From assembly GCF_900107275.1 (NCBI RefSeq), contig NZ_FNPI01000008.1:62001-126000 (forward strand): 64,000 nt of DNA. Reading direction: 5' to 3'. The stretch comes from Evansella caseinilytica. GTDB taxonomy: Bacteria > Bacillota > Bacilli > Bacillales > Salisediminibacteriaceae. The notes under the pieces were generated by a model. It saw only the letters and a program-made list of their open reading frames with translations. It was not told the DNA's origin and made no database searches. The translations under genes and the position numbers were made by a program. How positions within the stretch are numbered: position 1 is the stretch's first letter; every line of letters starts with the position of its first letter. Positions 9,185 to 17,859 of this stretch are shown here, in pieces.

Positions 9185-11806
9185 TCAAAGGGTGCCTAAA
9201 CGGTATTTTCTGATGAAGAGAGCAGCAGATGTAAACAGCATGACGACATAAAGCAAGTAGGAGACAGCGTCGCCGGTTTTTGCATTCGATACGTTCTCAT
9301 TTGTTGTATCGGAATGATTGTTATTGGTGTCATCGTTGCGGTTAAACTCCAAGCCATCTTCATCTGTATTTGAATGATCCGGATTCGGAACCGGATCTGA
9401 CGGCGGCGTATTGCCTTGCGGCGGCTGCGGATCGTACTCTCCTTGCAACGGCTCTACGCTGTTGGCATCAAACAAAAATTGTACCGTGTAGTAGTTATCG
9501 TAATTGATAAACGGAATAACTACGTGTGTATAAGCATCCAGTTTATCTGTCAAATTCGGAACCGCAAATCGCACCACTCTTGTATCATTTTCCGTATCTT
9601 CACTGACGACTTCCGCATCCACAAAGCTGCCGTTTTGGCGAACCTGGAACAGCTTGATCCAATCGCTGTTTGTCAGCGTAACATTAACGAACAGCCGACC
9701 TTCCACCACCTCGAGCAGAGCAGGCTTTAATGTGTATCCATCCATGACAGACGCTTCATTTGTCCCGTTTTTCAATACGGTGAAGTCTACGGTATATTCC
9801 CCGTCCTCGAGCTCTGGTGATTCCTCCTCTTGACCCGGAGTTTGCCCGCCTGGGGTTTCTCCTCCTGGAGTCTCATCATCGCCCGGATTTTCGCCACCAG
9901 GGGTTTCTCCGCCGCCTCCCGGAGTTTCCGCTCCTACCAGGGTAACGCTGTCGGCATCAAATAAAAATTGTACCGTGTAGTAGTTATCGTAATTGATGAA
10001 CGGAATGACTACATGCGTATATGCATCCAGTTTGTCCGTCAGATTGGAAACCTCAAATCGCACCACTCTTGTATCGTTCTCCGTGTCCTCACTGACCACT
10101 TCCGCATCTACAAAGCTGCCGTTTTGGCGAACCTGGAATTCCTTGATCCAATCGCTGTTTGTCAGCGTGATATTAACGAACAGCTTTCCTTCCACCGCCT
10201 CCAGCAAGGCAGGCTTTTCCGTGTATCCGTCCATGACAGACACTTCTTCTGTCCCATCTTTCAGCACGCTGAAGTTCACGGTATATTCCCCATCGGCAAG
10301 CGACGGCGATTCCTCCTCTTGCCCTGGCGTTTCGCCTTCTCCTGGCGTTTCTTCTTCCGCTGCCGGGACAATGGTTGCCGTATTGAAGGCAATTCGGAAT
10401 TCCCTTGTGGCACTGTAATTGCCCACCACCATCGACACTTGCGCGTTCATGATTTCCGACAGATTGGCGATTTCGAATTGAACGACTCGTGTATTCGCTT
10501 CTTCGTCCGTGCTGATAACCGTTCCACCTGTCAGTTGGCCGTTTTGCTCCAGTTGTAACGCCGTGATCACCGAACTGCTTTTCACAGTGAAAGATACATA
10601 TTTTTTGCCATCTGCCACTGTCAGTTCCGTTGGATTTACCAAATAATCTTTCATCGATGAGTCTTCATCGTTAACCGCATGCAATGCAGAAAACTCAATT
10701 GTGTAGTCACCGTCTTCCAGCTGCACATCCTCCACCGGCTGTTCCGGCTCCGGCGACGGTGTCTCCTCGTCTTCTACTACTGGGGCAACACTGTCAGCAT
10801 CAAATGAAAACTGCACCGTATAGTAGTTATCGTAATTAATGACCGGAATGACCACGTGCGTATAAGCATCCAGTTTATCCGTCAGATTTGGAACCTCAAA
10901 ACGTACTACTCTTGTATCATTTTCCGTATTTTCACTGACGACTTCCGCATCCACAAAACTGCCGTTTTGGCGAACCTGGAACTCCTTAATCCAATCGCTG
11001 TTTGTCAGCGTGATATTGATAAACAAGCTTCCACCCGCAACCTCAAGAAGAGCAGGCTTTTCCGTATACCCGTCCATGACAGACACTTCTTCTGTCCCAT
11101 CTTTCAGCACGCTGAAGTTCACGGTATATTCCCCTTCAGCAAGTTCCGGCGATTCCACTTCTTGTCCAGGATCTTCTCCCGGTACTTCTTCTCCTTCACC
11201 TGGTGCTTCTTCTCCTTCACCTGGCGTTTCTTCTCCCGGAGTTTCCTCGCCGCCGCCCGAATTTTCTTCCCCAGGTGATTCCTCCTCTTCACCTGGCACT
11301 TCCTCGCCAGGAGTTTCTTCCTCTTCCCCTGGGTTTTCTCCCGCTACCGGCACAACGCTGTCGGCGTCAAACAATAGTTGAACCGAGTAGTAATTATCGT
11401 AATTGATGAACGGTATAACCACATGCGTATATGCATCCAGTTTATCCGTCAAATTAGGAACCTCAAACCGCACCACTCTTGTATCATTTTCCGTATCTTC
11501 ACTGACGACTTCCGCATCCACAAAGCTGCCGTTTTGACGAACTTGGAACAACTTAATCCAATCGCTGTTTGTCAACGTAATATTTACAAACAGCCGTCCT
11601 TCCGCCACCTCTAGCAGACCCGGTTTATCCGTATACCCGTCCATGACAGATGCATCATCCGTCCCATCCTTCAGCACGGCAAAGTCCAGTATGTACTCCC
11701 CATCCGCGAGTCCGGTATCTGCCTGGGCAATGCCGGATAATGTTGTTGGGAATAACAATGAAAAAATCATGAAGACGAGCAACATTTTTTTAATCGTTTT
11801 CTTCAC
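9185..11806 (-). CDS. cell-wall haem-binding protein with five NEAT domains
   Basis: 873 residues. Signal peptide at 1-29; NEAT domains at about 34-149, 222-339, 363-478, 503-620 and 667-784, joined by Pro/Gly/Glu linkers (repeated PGEE, TPGG). The haem Tyr pair YDNYY (YxxxY) is present in domains 1 (136-140), 2 (325-329), 4 (606-610) and 5 (769-773). It is absent from domain 3, where Y464 is followed by SATREF. The C-terminus has a class-B-like sorting signal NAKTG (841-845), a hydrophobic segment and RKYR. Domains 1, 2, 4 and 5 are nearly identical, pointing to recent duplication or gene conversion. Likely captures haem at the surface and relays it to the IsdC-like protein and IsdE. Confidence 0.92.
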   Translation of the reverse strand: MKKTIKKMLLVFMIFSLLFPTTLSGIAQADTGLADGEYILDFAVLKDGTDDASVMDGYTDKPGLLEVAEGRLFVNITLTNSDWIKLFQVRQNGSFVDAEVVSEDTENDTRVVRFEVPNLTDKLDAYTHVVIPFINYDNYYSVQLLFDADSVVPVAGENPGEEEETPGEEVPGEEEESPGEENSGGGEETPGEETPGEGEEAPGEGEEVPGEDPGQEVESPELAEGEYTVNFSVLKDGTEEVSVMDGYTEKPALLEVAGGSLFINITLTNSDWIKEFQVRQNGSFVDAEVVSENTENDTRVVRFEVPNLTDKLDAYTHVVIPVINYDNYYTVQFSFDADSVAPVVEDEETPSPEPEQPVEDVQLEDGDYTIEFSALHAVNDEDSSMKDYLVNPTELTVADGKKYVSFTVKSSSVITALQLEQNGQLTGGTVISTDEEANTRVVQFEIANLSEIMNAQVSMVVGNYSATREFRIAFNTATIVPAAEEETPGEGETPGQEEESPSLADGEYTVNFSVLKDGTEEVSVMDGYTEKPALLEAVEGKLFVNITLTNSDWIKEFQVRQNGSFVDAEVVSEDTENDTRVVRFEVSNLTDKLDAYTHVVIPFINYDNYYTVQFLFDADSVTLVGAETPGGGGETPGGENPGDDETPGGETPGGQTPGQEEESPELEDGEYTVDFTVLKNGTNEASVMDGYTLKPALLEVVEGRLFVNVTLTNSDWIKLFQVRQNGSFVDAEVVSEDTENDTRVVRFAVPNLTDKLDAYTHVVIPFINYDNYYTVQFLFDANSVEPLQGEYDPQPPQGNTPPSDPVPNPDHSNTDEDGLEFNRNDDTNNNHSDTTNENVSNAKTGDAVSYLLYVVMLFTSAALFIRKYRLGTL

Positions 11807-11834
11807 AGCGTCATTTCTCCTTTACTTTGTTATT

Positions 11835-11979
11835 GTGTTTGTTCAAAAAGATCGCTTTTTTACCTTTTGAACAAACACGATGCAATGAGTGAAGCCAATG
11901 TATTCCTTTAAAGCCAGCTATGAATGGTGTTCTCATAGCTGACGCATCGAGCGAAACCATTGCCTTTTTGAACACGCTC
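11835..11979 (+). mobile_element. 145-bp MITE-like element between the two NEAT genes (copy C)
   Basis: Starts GTGTTTGTTCAAAAAGATCG, forms a hairpin with TTTTGAACAAACACGA, and carries the tail ATGCAATGAGTGAAGCCAATG and GAAACCATTGCC. It ends TTTTTGAACACGCTC. It has the same length, order and ends as the copy at 62215-62359. The right end touches the isdC-like stop codon (TGA read on the minus strand at 11980-11978). The hairpin could act as a processing or termination point inside the operon. Confidence 0.75.
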
Positions 11980-12661
11980 ATATAGAAACAGCCTTCCTCC
12001 ACTTTCTGCTGAAGAAAAGCAGTGCGGCAGATATTAATAAAAGCGCCGCAAATAAATAAACGTTTTCAGCATCGCTCGTTTGTGGATTGCTGACTTCTGC
12101 CGAATCGTTGCCGGTTGTCGAGCCACCGGATCCTCCTGACGATCCCGAAACGGCATTATTACCCGACTGTTGCGAATCTTCCGTCGATGATGAAGTTGAA
12201 TTGCCACTCCCACCCTCTACTTGGTTCAACGTACTCATATCAAATGACAGCCGGATTGTATAGTGATTGTCATAGTCAATGTCCGGCACAACAACATGAA
12301 TCTGTGAAACTAGCGGACTGGAAAGATCCGAAGCCTGAAATTGAACGACTCTCGTATCCGCTGCACTATTGGTGCTGACTACTTGGACATCCTTGCCGCC
12401 AACCTGGAACGTTTTGATCCAGTCGCTGTGGTTCAACTGCATTTGAACCGTAATAACACCGTTGTTGACAATAAGCGTAGCCGGCTTATCCCAATAATCG
12501 TTGGCAATCGACGCAGAATCATTGCTTGCGTGAAGCACCGTATATTGAACGGTATACTTGCCGTCTGCCAGATCAGTGGCACCCAGAGTCTGCGTTGGTA
12601 AGACAGCCCCGGTCAGCAACAATGCCAGCAGAAAAACCGATAAAAATCGATGAAATCTCAT
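11978..12661 (-). CDS. isdC: IsdC-like wall-anchored NEAT haem-binding protein
   Basis: 227 residues: signal peptide 1-28, one NEAT domain about 31-146 with the haem Tyr pair Y130-DNH-Y134, a Ser/Gly-rich wall-spanning linker, then the sorting signal NPQTS (192-196), a hydrophobic stretch and RKWRK. NPQT(N/S) is the SrtB signal of IsdC, and srtB ends this operon. First gene of the minus-strand operon, with two Fur-box-like sites upstream and an AGGAGGAAGAG ribosome site. The stop codon overlaps the end of a dispersed repeat. Confidence 0.92.
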   Translation of the reverse strand: MRFHRFLSVFLLALLLTGAVLPTQTLGATDLADGKYTVQYTVLHASNDSASIANDYWDKPATLIVNNGVITVQMQLNHSDWIKTFQVGGKDVQVVSTNSAADTRVVQFQASDLSSPLVSQIHVVVPDIDYDNHYTIRLSFDMSTLNQVEGGSGNSTSSSTEDSQQSGNNAVSGSSGGSGGSTTGNDSAEVSNPQTSDAENVYLFAALLLISAALLFFSRKWRKAVSI

Positions 12662-12684
12662 AAACTCTTCCTCCTATATTCGAC

Positions 12685-12703
12685 AATGATTATCATTCTC
12701 ATT
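12685..12703 (-). promoter_or_regulatory. Fur box in the isdC leader
   Basis: AATGATTATCATTCTCATT; read on the minus strand, TGAGAATGATAATCA matches the Bacillus 7-1-7 Fur box at 12 of 14 specified positions. Lies about 25-40 bases before the isdC start, downstream of the proposed promoter. Confidence 0.75.
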
Positions 12704-12759
12704 AAAATCGCAAAAAAAAATATTTCATCCCACTGCTCGATTGCTAAATAACTTTGAAT

Positions 12760-12788
12760 AATAAAGTGATAATGATAATTATTCTCAA
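12760..12788 (-). promoter_or_regulatory. isdC promoter with overlapping Fur box
   Basis: On the minus strand TTGAGA (12788-12783), 17 bases, then TTTATT (12765-12760) form a plausible sigma-A promoter. Its spacer and -35 are covered by TGATAATGATAATTATTCTCA (12768-12788), a Fur-box-like repeat. Iron-loaded Fur bound here would block RNA polymerase. Confidence 0.6.
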
Positions 12789-13226
12789 TCGAGGATAAAA
12801 AAAGAAAGCTTGCATCCTGTCTATCCCATTTTTTTGAGAAAAAAGAAACATCCACCTGTCTAAGCCTGCATACAATAAGCATTTTTCTTCCCTATCAAAG
12901 CTCTGTCATCCGATCCCTCCCTCTTCTTCACTGAGTCTATAGAACTGAAAAATTATGCCAATGTCAATTCGAGTTAATAATATAGCACTAGTGAAAATAT
13001 TGTCAAGAAAAATTTCAATCATTTTTTAACTTTTTTCAAATCATTCTGAAAAGCATTTCTGTGAGATTTTATTTTTCCCTTTTTTTTGTGAAATTCGGAT
13101 CATTTACACTGTTTTTCGCCAACGAGGTTATAAGATTTTAAAAGTTAAAGCACCCTTTTCCTATGTCTAACACTGTAAAAACAGCTGTATTTTTTAATGT
13201 TTTCACTATAGAATTAGTGTTAATTG

Positions 13227-13256
13227 TTGACATTGATAATCATTATCACTTATTAT
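13227..13256 (+). promoter_or_regulatory. promoter of the right haem-transport arm with a perfect Fur box
   Basis: TTGACA at 13227-13232, 18 bases, TATTAT at 13251-13256. The spacer contains TGATAATCATTATCA (13234-13248), an exact match to the 7-1-7 Fur consensus. Bound Fur would occlude the promoter, so the arm should be transcribed under iron limitation. Confidence 0.85.
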
Positions 13257-13275
13257 AAGGTGTAGTCGTTGATAT

Positions 13276-13290
13276 TGATTTTCATTATCG
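13276..13290 (+). promoter_or_regulatory. second Fur box downstream of the +1 region
   Basis: TGATTTTCATTATCG matches 11 of 14 specified positions of the Fur consensus and lies just downstream of the predicted transcription start of the right arm. Confidence 0.55.
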
Positions 13291-13345
13291 ATAATGCGAC
13301 ACCCTCTTCTTCATTGCCATTTCATTGATAAAAAGGAGGACAAAA

Positions 13346-14329
13346 GTGTATACATACCGTTGGCTTTTCATCGTTCTTACGATCTTTATTTCAGCAGTCG
13401 CCGGCTGCGGCGACTCAGCAATTTCTGTTGATAATTCAGAATATAAAGAAAATGCAGTTAATAATTTAGAAGAACGTAGTGAAGATGCGCTCGTGATTCA
13501 CGATTTCGCAGGCAGACAAATCGACCTACCCACCGCCCCAACCAATATCGTTGCCCTGAGCAACGGTGATGTGGACATTATTTACGCTCTAGGCGGGGAA
13601 GTTGTCGGCAGACCCACCTCCTCTTCGGAAATTCACGTCGATGCCGCCAATGAAGTGGAGCAGATCGGCACCGTTCATGAAATCGATTTGGAGAAAATGA
13701 CATATGTGAAGCCGGATGTCGTTCTCGGCAACAATCCAATGAGCACAAAGGATATTCCGATCATCGAAAGCCTCGGGGCCCAGATGGTTCTTACAAGTGC
13801 TAATTCCATTCAGGAGATCAAGGAGCAGATCCAGTTGTACGGGCAGCTTTTGCAGAAGGAGGAAGCCGCGGCGGCGCTCATCATTGCGATCGATGAAAAA
13901 TTGGCCGGACTGGAAAAACAGCGCGCGGGGAGGACGCCGAAAGTGTTGCTCGTCTACGGTGCGCCCGGTACCTATATGGCTGCCCTGCCGACATCCCTCA
14001 GCGGCGATATTCTTGAAAAAGCGGGCGGGATAAACATTGCCGCCGATTTTCCCGGTCTGGAAAATTACCCGCAATACGCACAGTTGAACGGAGAGCGAAT
14101 TATTGAAGCCGATCCCGAGTACATTTTATTAATTACCCACGGAAACTCTGAAAGCGTGAAGGAAGGATTTATCAAGGAAATGAAACAAAACGGAGCCTGG
14201 AACAATTTGGACGCGGTAATAAACGACCGGATAGAAATATTGCCGTCGGATTTATTCGGCTCGAATCCCGGCACAAGAGTGACAGAGGCGCTTGATTTCC
14301 TTCACGATCTGTTGGAAACGGCAGAGTGA
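13346..14329 (+). CDS. iron/haem ABC transporter substrate-binding lipoprotein (second system)
   Basis: 327 residues from the GTG at 13346, which follows AAAGGAGGA by six bases; an in-frame TTG at 13325 precedes that site. Signal and lipobox VAGCG, then a class III binding-protein fold (VIHDFAGRQIDLP, PTNIVALSNGDVDIIYALGG, KPDVVLGNNPMS). It resembles the IsdE-type protein at 8091 in fold and in segments such as VLLVYGAPGTYMAALP, so it is a paralogue. Haem or a ferric siderophore could be the ligand. The Fur promoter and the downstream haem monooxygenase favour haem. Confidence 0.85.
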   Translation: MYTYRWLFIVLTIFISAVAGCGDSAISVDNSEYKENAVNNLEERSEDALVIHDFAGRQIDLPTAPTNIVALSNGDVDIIYALGGEVVGRPTSSSEIHVDAANEVEQIGTVHEIDLEKMTYVKPDVVLGNNPMSTKDIPIIESLGAQMVLTSANSIQEIKEQIQLYGQLLQKEEAAAALIIAIDEKLAGLEKQRAGRTPKVLLVYGAPGTYMAALPTSLSGDILEKAGGINIAADFPGLENYPQYAQLNGERIIEADPEYILLITHGNSESVKEGFIKEMKQNGAWNNLDAVINDRIEILPSDLFGSNPGTRVTEALDFLHDLLETAE

Positions 14330-14336
14330 CAGCGAC

Positions 14337-15326
14337 ATGATTACGATTTTTTCGAAAAAAAACTTGGTGATTGTTCTCACACCGCTGTTTGTTATCGCGG
14401 CCGGCTTCTATGCCCTGATTCACGGTTCCGTCACAGTAACGATTCCGGAAATTTGGACCGTTTTGACTACGGACGCTCCATCGGTACACCGAACGATCAT
14501 CGTCGACTTGCGCCTGCCGCGAATGCTTATCGGACTGCTTGTTGGAGCTTGCTTAGCCGCGTCCGGCGCCCTTCTTCAAGGAGTGATGAAAAATCCGCTC
14601 GCTGATCCGGGAATTATCGGGGTTACTTCCGGCGGCGGACTTGCGGCAATCGTCTGCATGATTTTGCTGCCGGAATACAGCTATTTACTGCCGGCCACCG
14701 CGTTTGCCGGCGCGTTGATCACCACCTTGATCATTTATTCCTTAGCCTGGGACCGCGGGGCTTCGCCGGTAAAAATCATTTTGGCCGGCGTTGCGATGAA
14801 CTCCTTGCTCGGGGCGGTGATGAACGGCTTTATGGTCGTATACAGCGAGCGTGTGCAGGCTGTCCTCCCCTGGCTCGCAGGGGGATTGAACGGCCGGAGC
14901 TGGTATCATCTTGAGTTTATCGCTCCGTATGCAATTATCGGACTGCTGTTAAGTTTCTTTGCAATCAAACCGTCGAATATTTTATTGCTTGGAGATGATT
15001 CTGCCAAACTGCTCGGTCATCATGTCGAATTACAACGATTTTTCATCATCATTTTAGCGGCCTTTTTAGCGGGAACAGCCGTCAGTGTTGCCGGGTTGGT
15101 CGGTTTTGTCGGCCTTGTCGTCCCTCACGTGTTTCGCCTGCTGACAGGGAATGATTACCGCCTGCTGCTTCCCTTATCGATCGTCGGCGGTGCCGGGCTG
15201 GTCGTCCTGGCAGACACCATCGCCCGGTCCTGGTTCGATCCGGTGGAGCTGCCGGTAGGAATTTTACTTGCCGCCCTCGGCGCGCCGTTCTTTTTAATTT
15301 TGTTAAGGAAACGGAGAATGTTGTAA
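14337..15326 (+). CDS. iron/haem ABC transporter permease (FecCD type, second system)
   Basis: 329 residues from the ATG at 14337, seven bases after the lipoprotein stop. Multi-spanning FecCD protein with LRLPRMLIGLLVGACLAAS, GVMKNPLADPGIIG and GLVGFVGLVVPHVFRLLTGND. The longer reading from 14292 overlaps the previous gene and has no ribosome site. Paralogue of the permease at 7080-8063. Confidence 0.88.
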   Translation: MITIFSKKNLVIVLTPLFVIAAGFYALIHGSVTVTIPEIWTVLTTDAPSVHRTIIVDLRLPRMLIGLLVGACLAASGALLQGVMKNPLADPGIIGVTSGGGLAAIVCMILLPEYSYLLPATAFAGALITTLIIYSLAWDRGASPVKIILAGVAMNSLLGAVMNGFMVVYSERVQAVLPWLAGGLNGRSWYHLEFIAPYAIIGLLLSFFAIKPSNILLLGDDSAKLLGHHVELQRFFIIILAAFLAGTAVSVAGLVGFVGLVVPHVFRLLTGNDYRLLLPLSIVGGAGLVVLADTIARSWFDPVELPVGILLAALGAPFFLILLRKRRML

Positions 15327-16126
15327 TGAAAGCTATTCAAACGAAAAATATCGGGCTGGACTTAGGAAGATTTCAACTTCAATCTGTATCAACGGCATTT
15401 CCTGCCGAAAAAATAACCGCGATCATCGGACCGAACGGCTCAGGAAAATCGACGCTCCTGAAAATCATATCAAGGCTGCTGGCCGCAGACGCCGGAGAAG
15501 TGTTCATTGATGATATGAACGTAAAAATGTTTCGGACGAAGGAATTCGCCAAAACATTGACGATGCTGCCCCAGTCAAAAGAGTTGCTGCTTCAATTGAC
15601 AGTAAGGGAGCTCGTTTCCTACGGCCGGTCACCGCATCAAAAGCGATTCGGTTATAAAATGGCTGCCGCTGATGAGGAAATCGTCAACTGGGCATTGGAA
15701 ATAACCGGCACGGTAAAGCACGCCGACCGGATGTACCATACTTTGTCGGGAGGTGAACAGCAAAAAGCACGGATTGCCATGTCCCTGGCACAAAAAACAG
15801 ACATTTTACTGTTAGATGAGCCGACAACTTTTTTGGACATCGCTCATCAGTTCGACGTCCTAGAGATCCTCCGGGAAATCAATCAGCAGTACAGGGTGAC
15901 GATTGTGATGGTGTTGCACGACTTGCAGCAGGCGGTGAAGTACAGCGATTATTTGGTCGCCATGAAAAAAGGAAATATAGCCGCAGCTGGTGTTCCGGAA
16001 GACGTTCTGACATCCGCCTTTTTAAAAAATGTCTACGACATTGATGCAAAAGTGAAATACGAAGACGGCTACCCGCTCATCATTCCGGCCATCGGCAATG
16101 TTGCCAAGGATGGAACTGGAGGTTGA
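15326..16126 (+). CDS. iron/haem ABC transporter ATP-binding protein (second system)
   Basis: 266 residues; starts on the last base of the permease stop (TAATG overlap). Walker A GPNGSGKST, signature LSGGEQQKA, Walker B ILLLDEPTT and switch MVLHDLQQAVKYSD are intact. Paralogous to the ATPase at 6314-7090, so the island has two complete FecCDE-type importers in divergent arms. Confidence 0.9.
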   Translation: MKAIQTKNIGLDLGRFQLQSVSTAFPAEKITAIIGPNGSGKSTLLKIISRLLAADAGEVFIDDMNVKMFRTKEFAKTLTMLPQSKELLLQLTVRELVSYGRSPHQKRFGYKMAAADEEIVNWALEITGTVKHADRMYHTLSGGEQQKARIAMSLAQKTDILLLDEPTTFLDIAHQFDVLEILREINQQYRVTIVMVLHDLQQAVKYSDYLVAMKKGNIAAAGVPEDVLTSAFLKNVYDIDAKVKYEDGYPLIIPAIGNVAKDGTGG

Positions 16127-16129
16127 ACC

Positions 16130-16252
16130 ATGAGCCGCTTTTTAGGCGGGAGGGGGGCCATGTTTTCCCTCCGGCAGGGTTTATATGCCGCAACGGCTAC
16201 AGGACAACCGGATATTACGTTACGGAAAGCTGTAACGATAGGCGTTGCCTAG
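16130..16252 (+). CDS. possible 40-residue small protein coupled to the ABC ATPase
   Basis: An open frame MSRFLGGRGAMFSLRQGLYA... ending TIGVA. Its ATG lies three bases after the ATPase stop, with TGGAGG eight bases upstream; a second in-frame ATG at 16160 also has a purine-rich site (GGGAGGGGGG). No family recognised; Arg-rich and short. Placement between a haem transporter and a haem-degrading enzyme is suggestive, but the frame may be chance. Confidence 0.3.
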   Translation: MSRFLGGRGAMFSLRQGLYAATATGQPDITLRKAVTIGVA

Positions 16253-16412
16253 ACGAAAAAAAATCACGGGGGTTTGTACAACGTTTTTAAAGTGTGTGCC
16301 GAGTTTTGGAGACAGCCACTCGAAGTGTTTATTCAACAGGAGAAAAAACGATCTTTTTGAATAAGCGCTTGAAACAAAAACAATAAAGCTGGAGAAATGG
16401 GAGGAATGACAA

Positions 16413-16736
16413 ATGGTCATTGTGACAAATACGGTTCATGTTGAAAAGGGGTTTGCTGAAAAGCTGATCGAGCGCTTCAATAAAGTAGGTATGGTGGAAG
16501 AAATGGACGGATTTCTCGGGCTGGAGGTGCTTCTTACCGAAAACACCGCCGATTACGAGGAGGTAACCATCAGCACCCGCTGGAATTCGAAGGATGCCTT
16601 TCACGGCTGGACCAGCAGTGAAGCCTTCAGAAAATCTCATGAACACCGCGGCGGTCAACCAGAATATATCATTAAAAACAAAACAACCTTTTACGAGGTG
16701 AAGGTGGTAAGAGAACCGATTCCAAGCCATCAGTAA
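16413..16736 (+). CDS. isdG: haem-degrading monooxygenase, IsdG family
   Basis: 107 residues, usual for the family. It should open the imported haem ring in the cytoplasm and free iron. The catalytic triad is in place: Asn6 (VTNTV), Trp66 ([10 protein letters not shown]) and His76 (KSHEH). The frame [12 protein letters not shown]...[13 protein letters not shown] is typical of IsdG/IsdI/HmoA proteins. Ribosome site GGGAGG before the ATG. Final gene of the Fur-controlled right arm, about 290 bases after the ATPase. Confidence 0.93.
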   Translation: MVIVTNTVHVEKGFAEKLIERFNKVGMVEEMDGFLGLEVLLTENTADYEEVTISTRWNSKDAFHGWTSSEAFRKSHEHRGGQPEYIIKNKTTFYEVKVVREPIPSHQ

Positions 16737-16800
16737 TCGGCGGGAATCACCGATTGCAGCGGCATGTAATCGGTGAAACGGGGAAGAGGCTTTATTTTTC

Positions 16801-16839
16801 GGGGTGTCTCAACAGGTAAAATAACCTTTGAAACACCCC
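16801..16839 (+). terminator. hairpin after isdG
   Basis: GGGGTGTCTCAACAGGT pairs with ACCTTTGAAACACCCC around AAAATA, a 16-17-bp stem with few mismatches, followed by TTCGCTATT. It has the same GGGGTGTCTCAA motif as the repeat hairpins at 1.7, 35.2 and 59.5 kb but no tail, so it is either a terminator or a residual repeat end. Confidence 0.6.
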
Positions 16840-16911
16840 TTCGCTATTGATCTTCCCTGCATTCTATGATAATAATAAGAACGTATTCAATTTGACAAAT
16901 TCATAGTTTGA

Positions 16912-17002
16912 CACTGCTAGGGGTGCTTAAAGAAGCTGAGAGAGACGTTCTGTCTTAACCCTTATCACCTGATCTAGTTAGCACTAGCGTAGGGAAGAAG
17001 TG
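16912..17002 (+). ncRNA. TPP riboswitch (thi box)
   Basis: The conserved core is all present in order: GGGGTGC (16920-16926), GCTGAGAG, AACCC, then CCTGATCTAGTTAGCACTAGCGTAGGGAAG in two blocks. The P1 strands CACTGCT (16912-16918) and AGAAGTG (16996-17002) pair with one mismatch. TPP binding should stabilise P1. The 3' side GAAGTGTGGTT (16997-17007) can otherwise pair with AACCACTTC of the downstream terminator, so the switch works by premature termination of tenA-thiZXY. Confidence 0.95.
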
Positions 17003-17085
17003 TGGTTGCCAACGGCGCATGGCTGCGCCCGTTCTCAGCAATATATTGCGCTGTGTTGCTGCCGAGTGATCGATTTAAGTATGTT

Positions 17086-17120
17086 AACCACTTCTTTTTT
17101 CCATAAAGAAGTGGTTTTTT
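17086..17120 (+). terminator. riboswitch-controlled intrinsic terminator
   Basis: AACCACTTCTTTTTTCC loop ATAAAGAAGTGGTT followed by TTTTTT. The 5' arm is complementary to the 3' end of the TPP aptamer, giving mutually exclusive terminator and antiterminator folds. Confidence 0.9.
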
Positions 17121-17169
17121 GTGTTTTGCCTCGGTCTATGGCCGCTAACTTACAAAAAGGAGTGAATCG

Positions 17170-17859
17170 ATGATGAAATTCAGTGAACGCCTGCACGAAA
17201 AGCTTCAGCCGATCTGGAGAAAAAACCACGCCCACCCCTTCGTCCGCGGTATCGGCGACGGGACGCTTGACAAGGAGAAGTTTCGCTTTTATATGATCCA
17301 GGATTATTTATATCTTATTGAGTATGCGAAGCTGTTCGCCATTGGCGCCGTTAAGGCACGCGACGTGAAAACGATGGGCAAGTTCGCCGCGCTGCTGGAC
17401 GGCACCTTGAACGAAGAAATGTCTCTTCACCGGGAGTACGGAAAAAAATTCGGCATTTCCGCGGCGGAATTCGAACAGGCGTCCCCTTCTCCGACGACGC
17501 TTGCCTATACTCATTACATGCTTCATGTCGGTCAAAGCGGCACGCTCGCCGAACTCGTTGCCGCCGTCCTGCCGTGTGCCTGGAGCTACTGGGAGATCGG
17601 CAAGGAGCTGAAAGACATTCCCGGCGCCATCAATCACGATTTTTACGGCGATTGGGTTAAAATGTACAGCTCAAAAGAGTTTGGTCAGCTCGCCCAATGG
17701 TGCATCGATCTTCTCGACGAGCTGACCGTCGAAGCATCCGAAGCGGAGCGCAACGCTTTAGAAGAAATTTTTCTGAACACCACCCGCTTTGAATATTTGT
17801 TCTGGGAGATGGCTTACCATCAAACGATGTGGCCGGCCGATGAAGATGATGAGAAATAA
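17170..17859 (+). CDS. tenA: aminopyrimidine aminohydrolase / thiaminase II
   Basis: 229 residues of the TenA family, which converts 4-amino-5-aminomethyl-2-methylpyrimidine from degraded thiamin to HMP for re-use. Family marks: FYMIQDYLYLIEY (active-site Asp45), the nucleophile Cys136 in VLPCAWSYWEIG, and FEYLFWEMAYHQTMWP near the C-terminus with the acidic residue Glu208. ATG at 17170 has AAAGGAG seven bases upstream. First gene under the TPP riboswitch; overlaps thiZ. Confidence 0.95.
   Translation: MMKFSERLHEKLQPIWRKNHAHPFVRGIGDGTLDKEKFRFYMIQDYLYLIEYAKLFAIGAVKARDVKTMGKFAALLDGTLNEEMSLHREYGKKFGISAAEFEQASPSPTTLAYTHYMLHVGQSGTLAELVAAVLPCAWSYWEIGKELKDIPGAINHDFYGDWVKMYSSKEFGQLAQWCIDLLDELTVEASEAERNALEEIFLNTTRFEYLFWEMAYHQTMWPADEDDEK

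Noticed and set aside
9416-11614. Several plus-strand frames opposite the five-NEAT gene
   Set aside because: They repeat with the NEAT domains, lack ribosome sites and arise from antisense of a repetitive gene.
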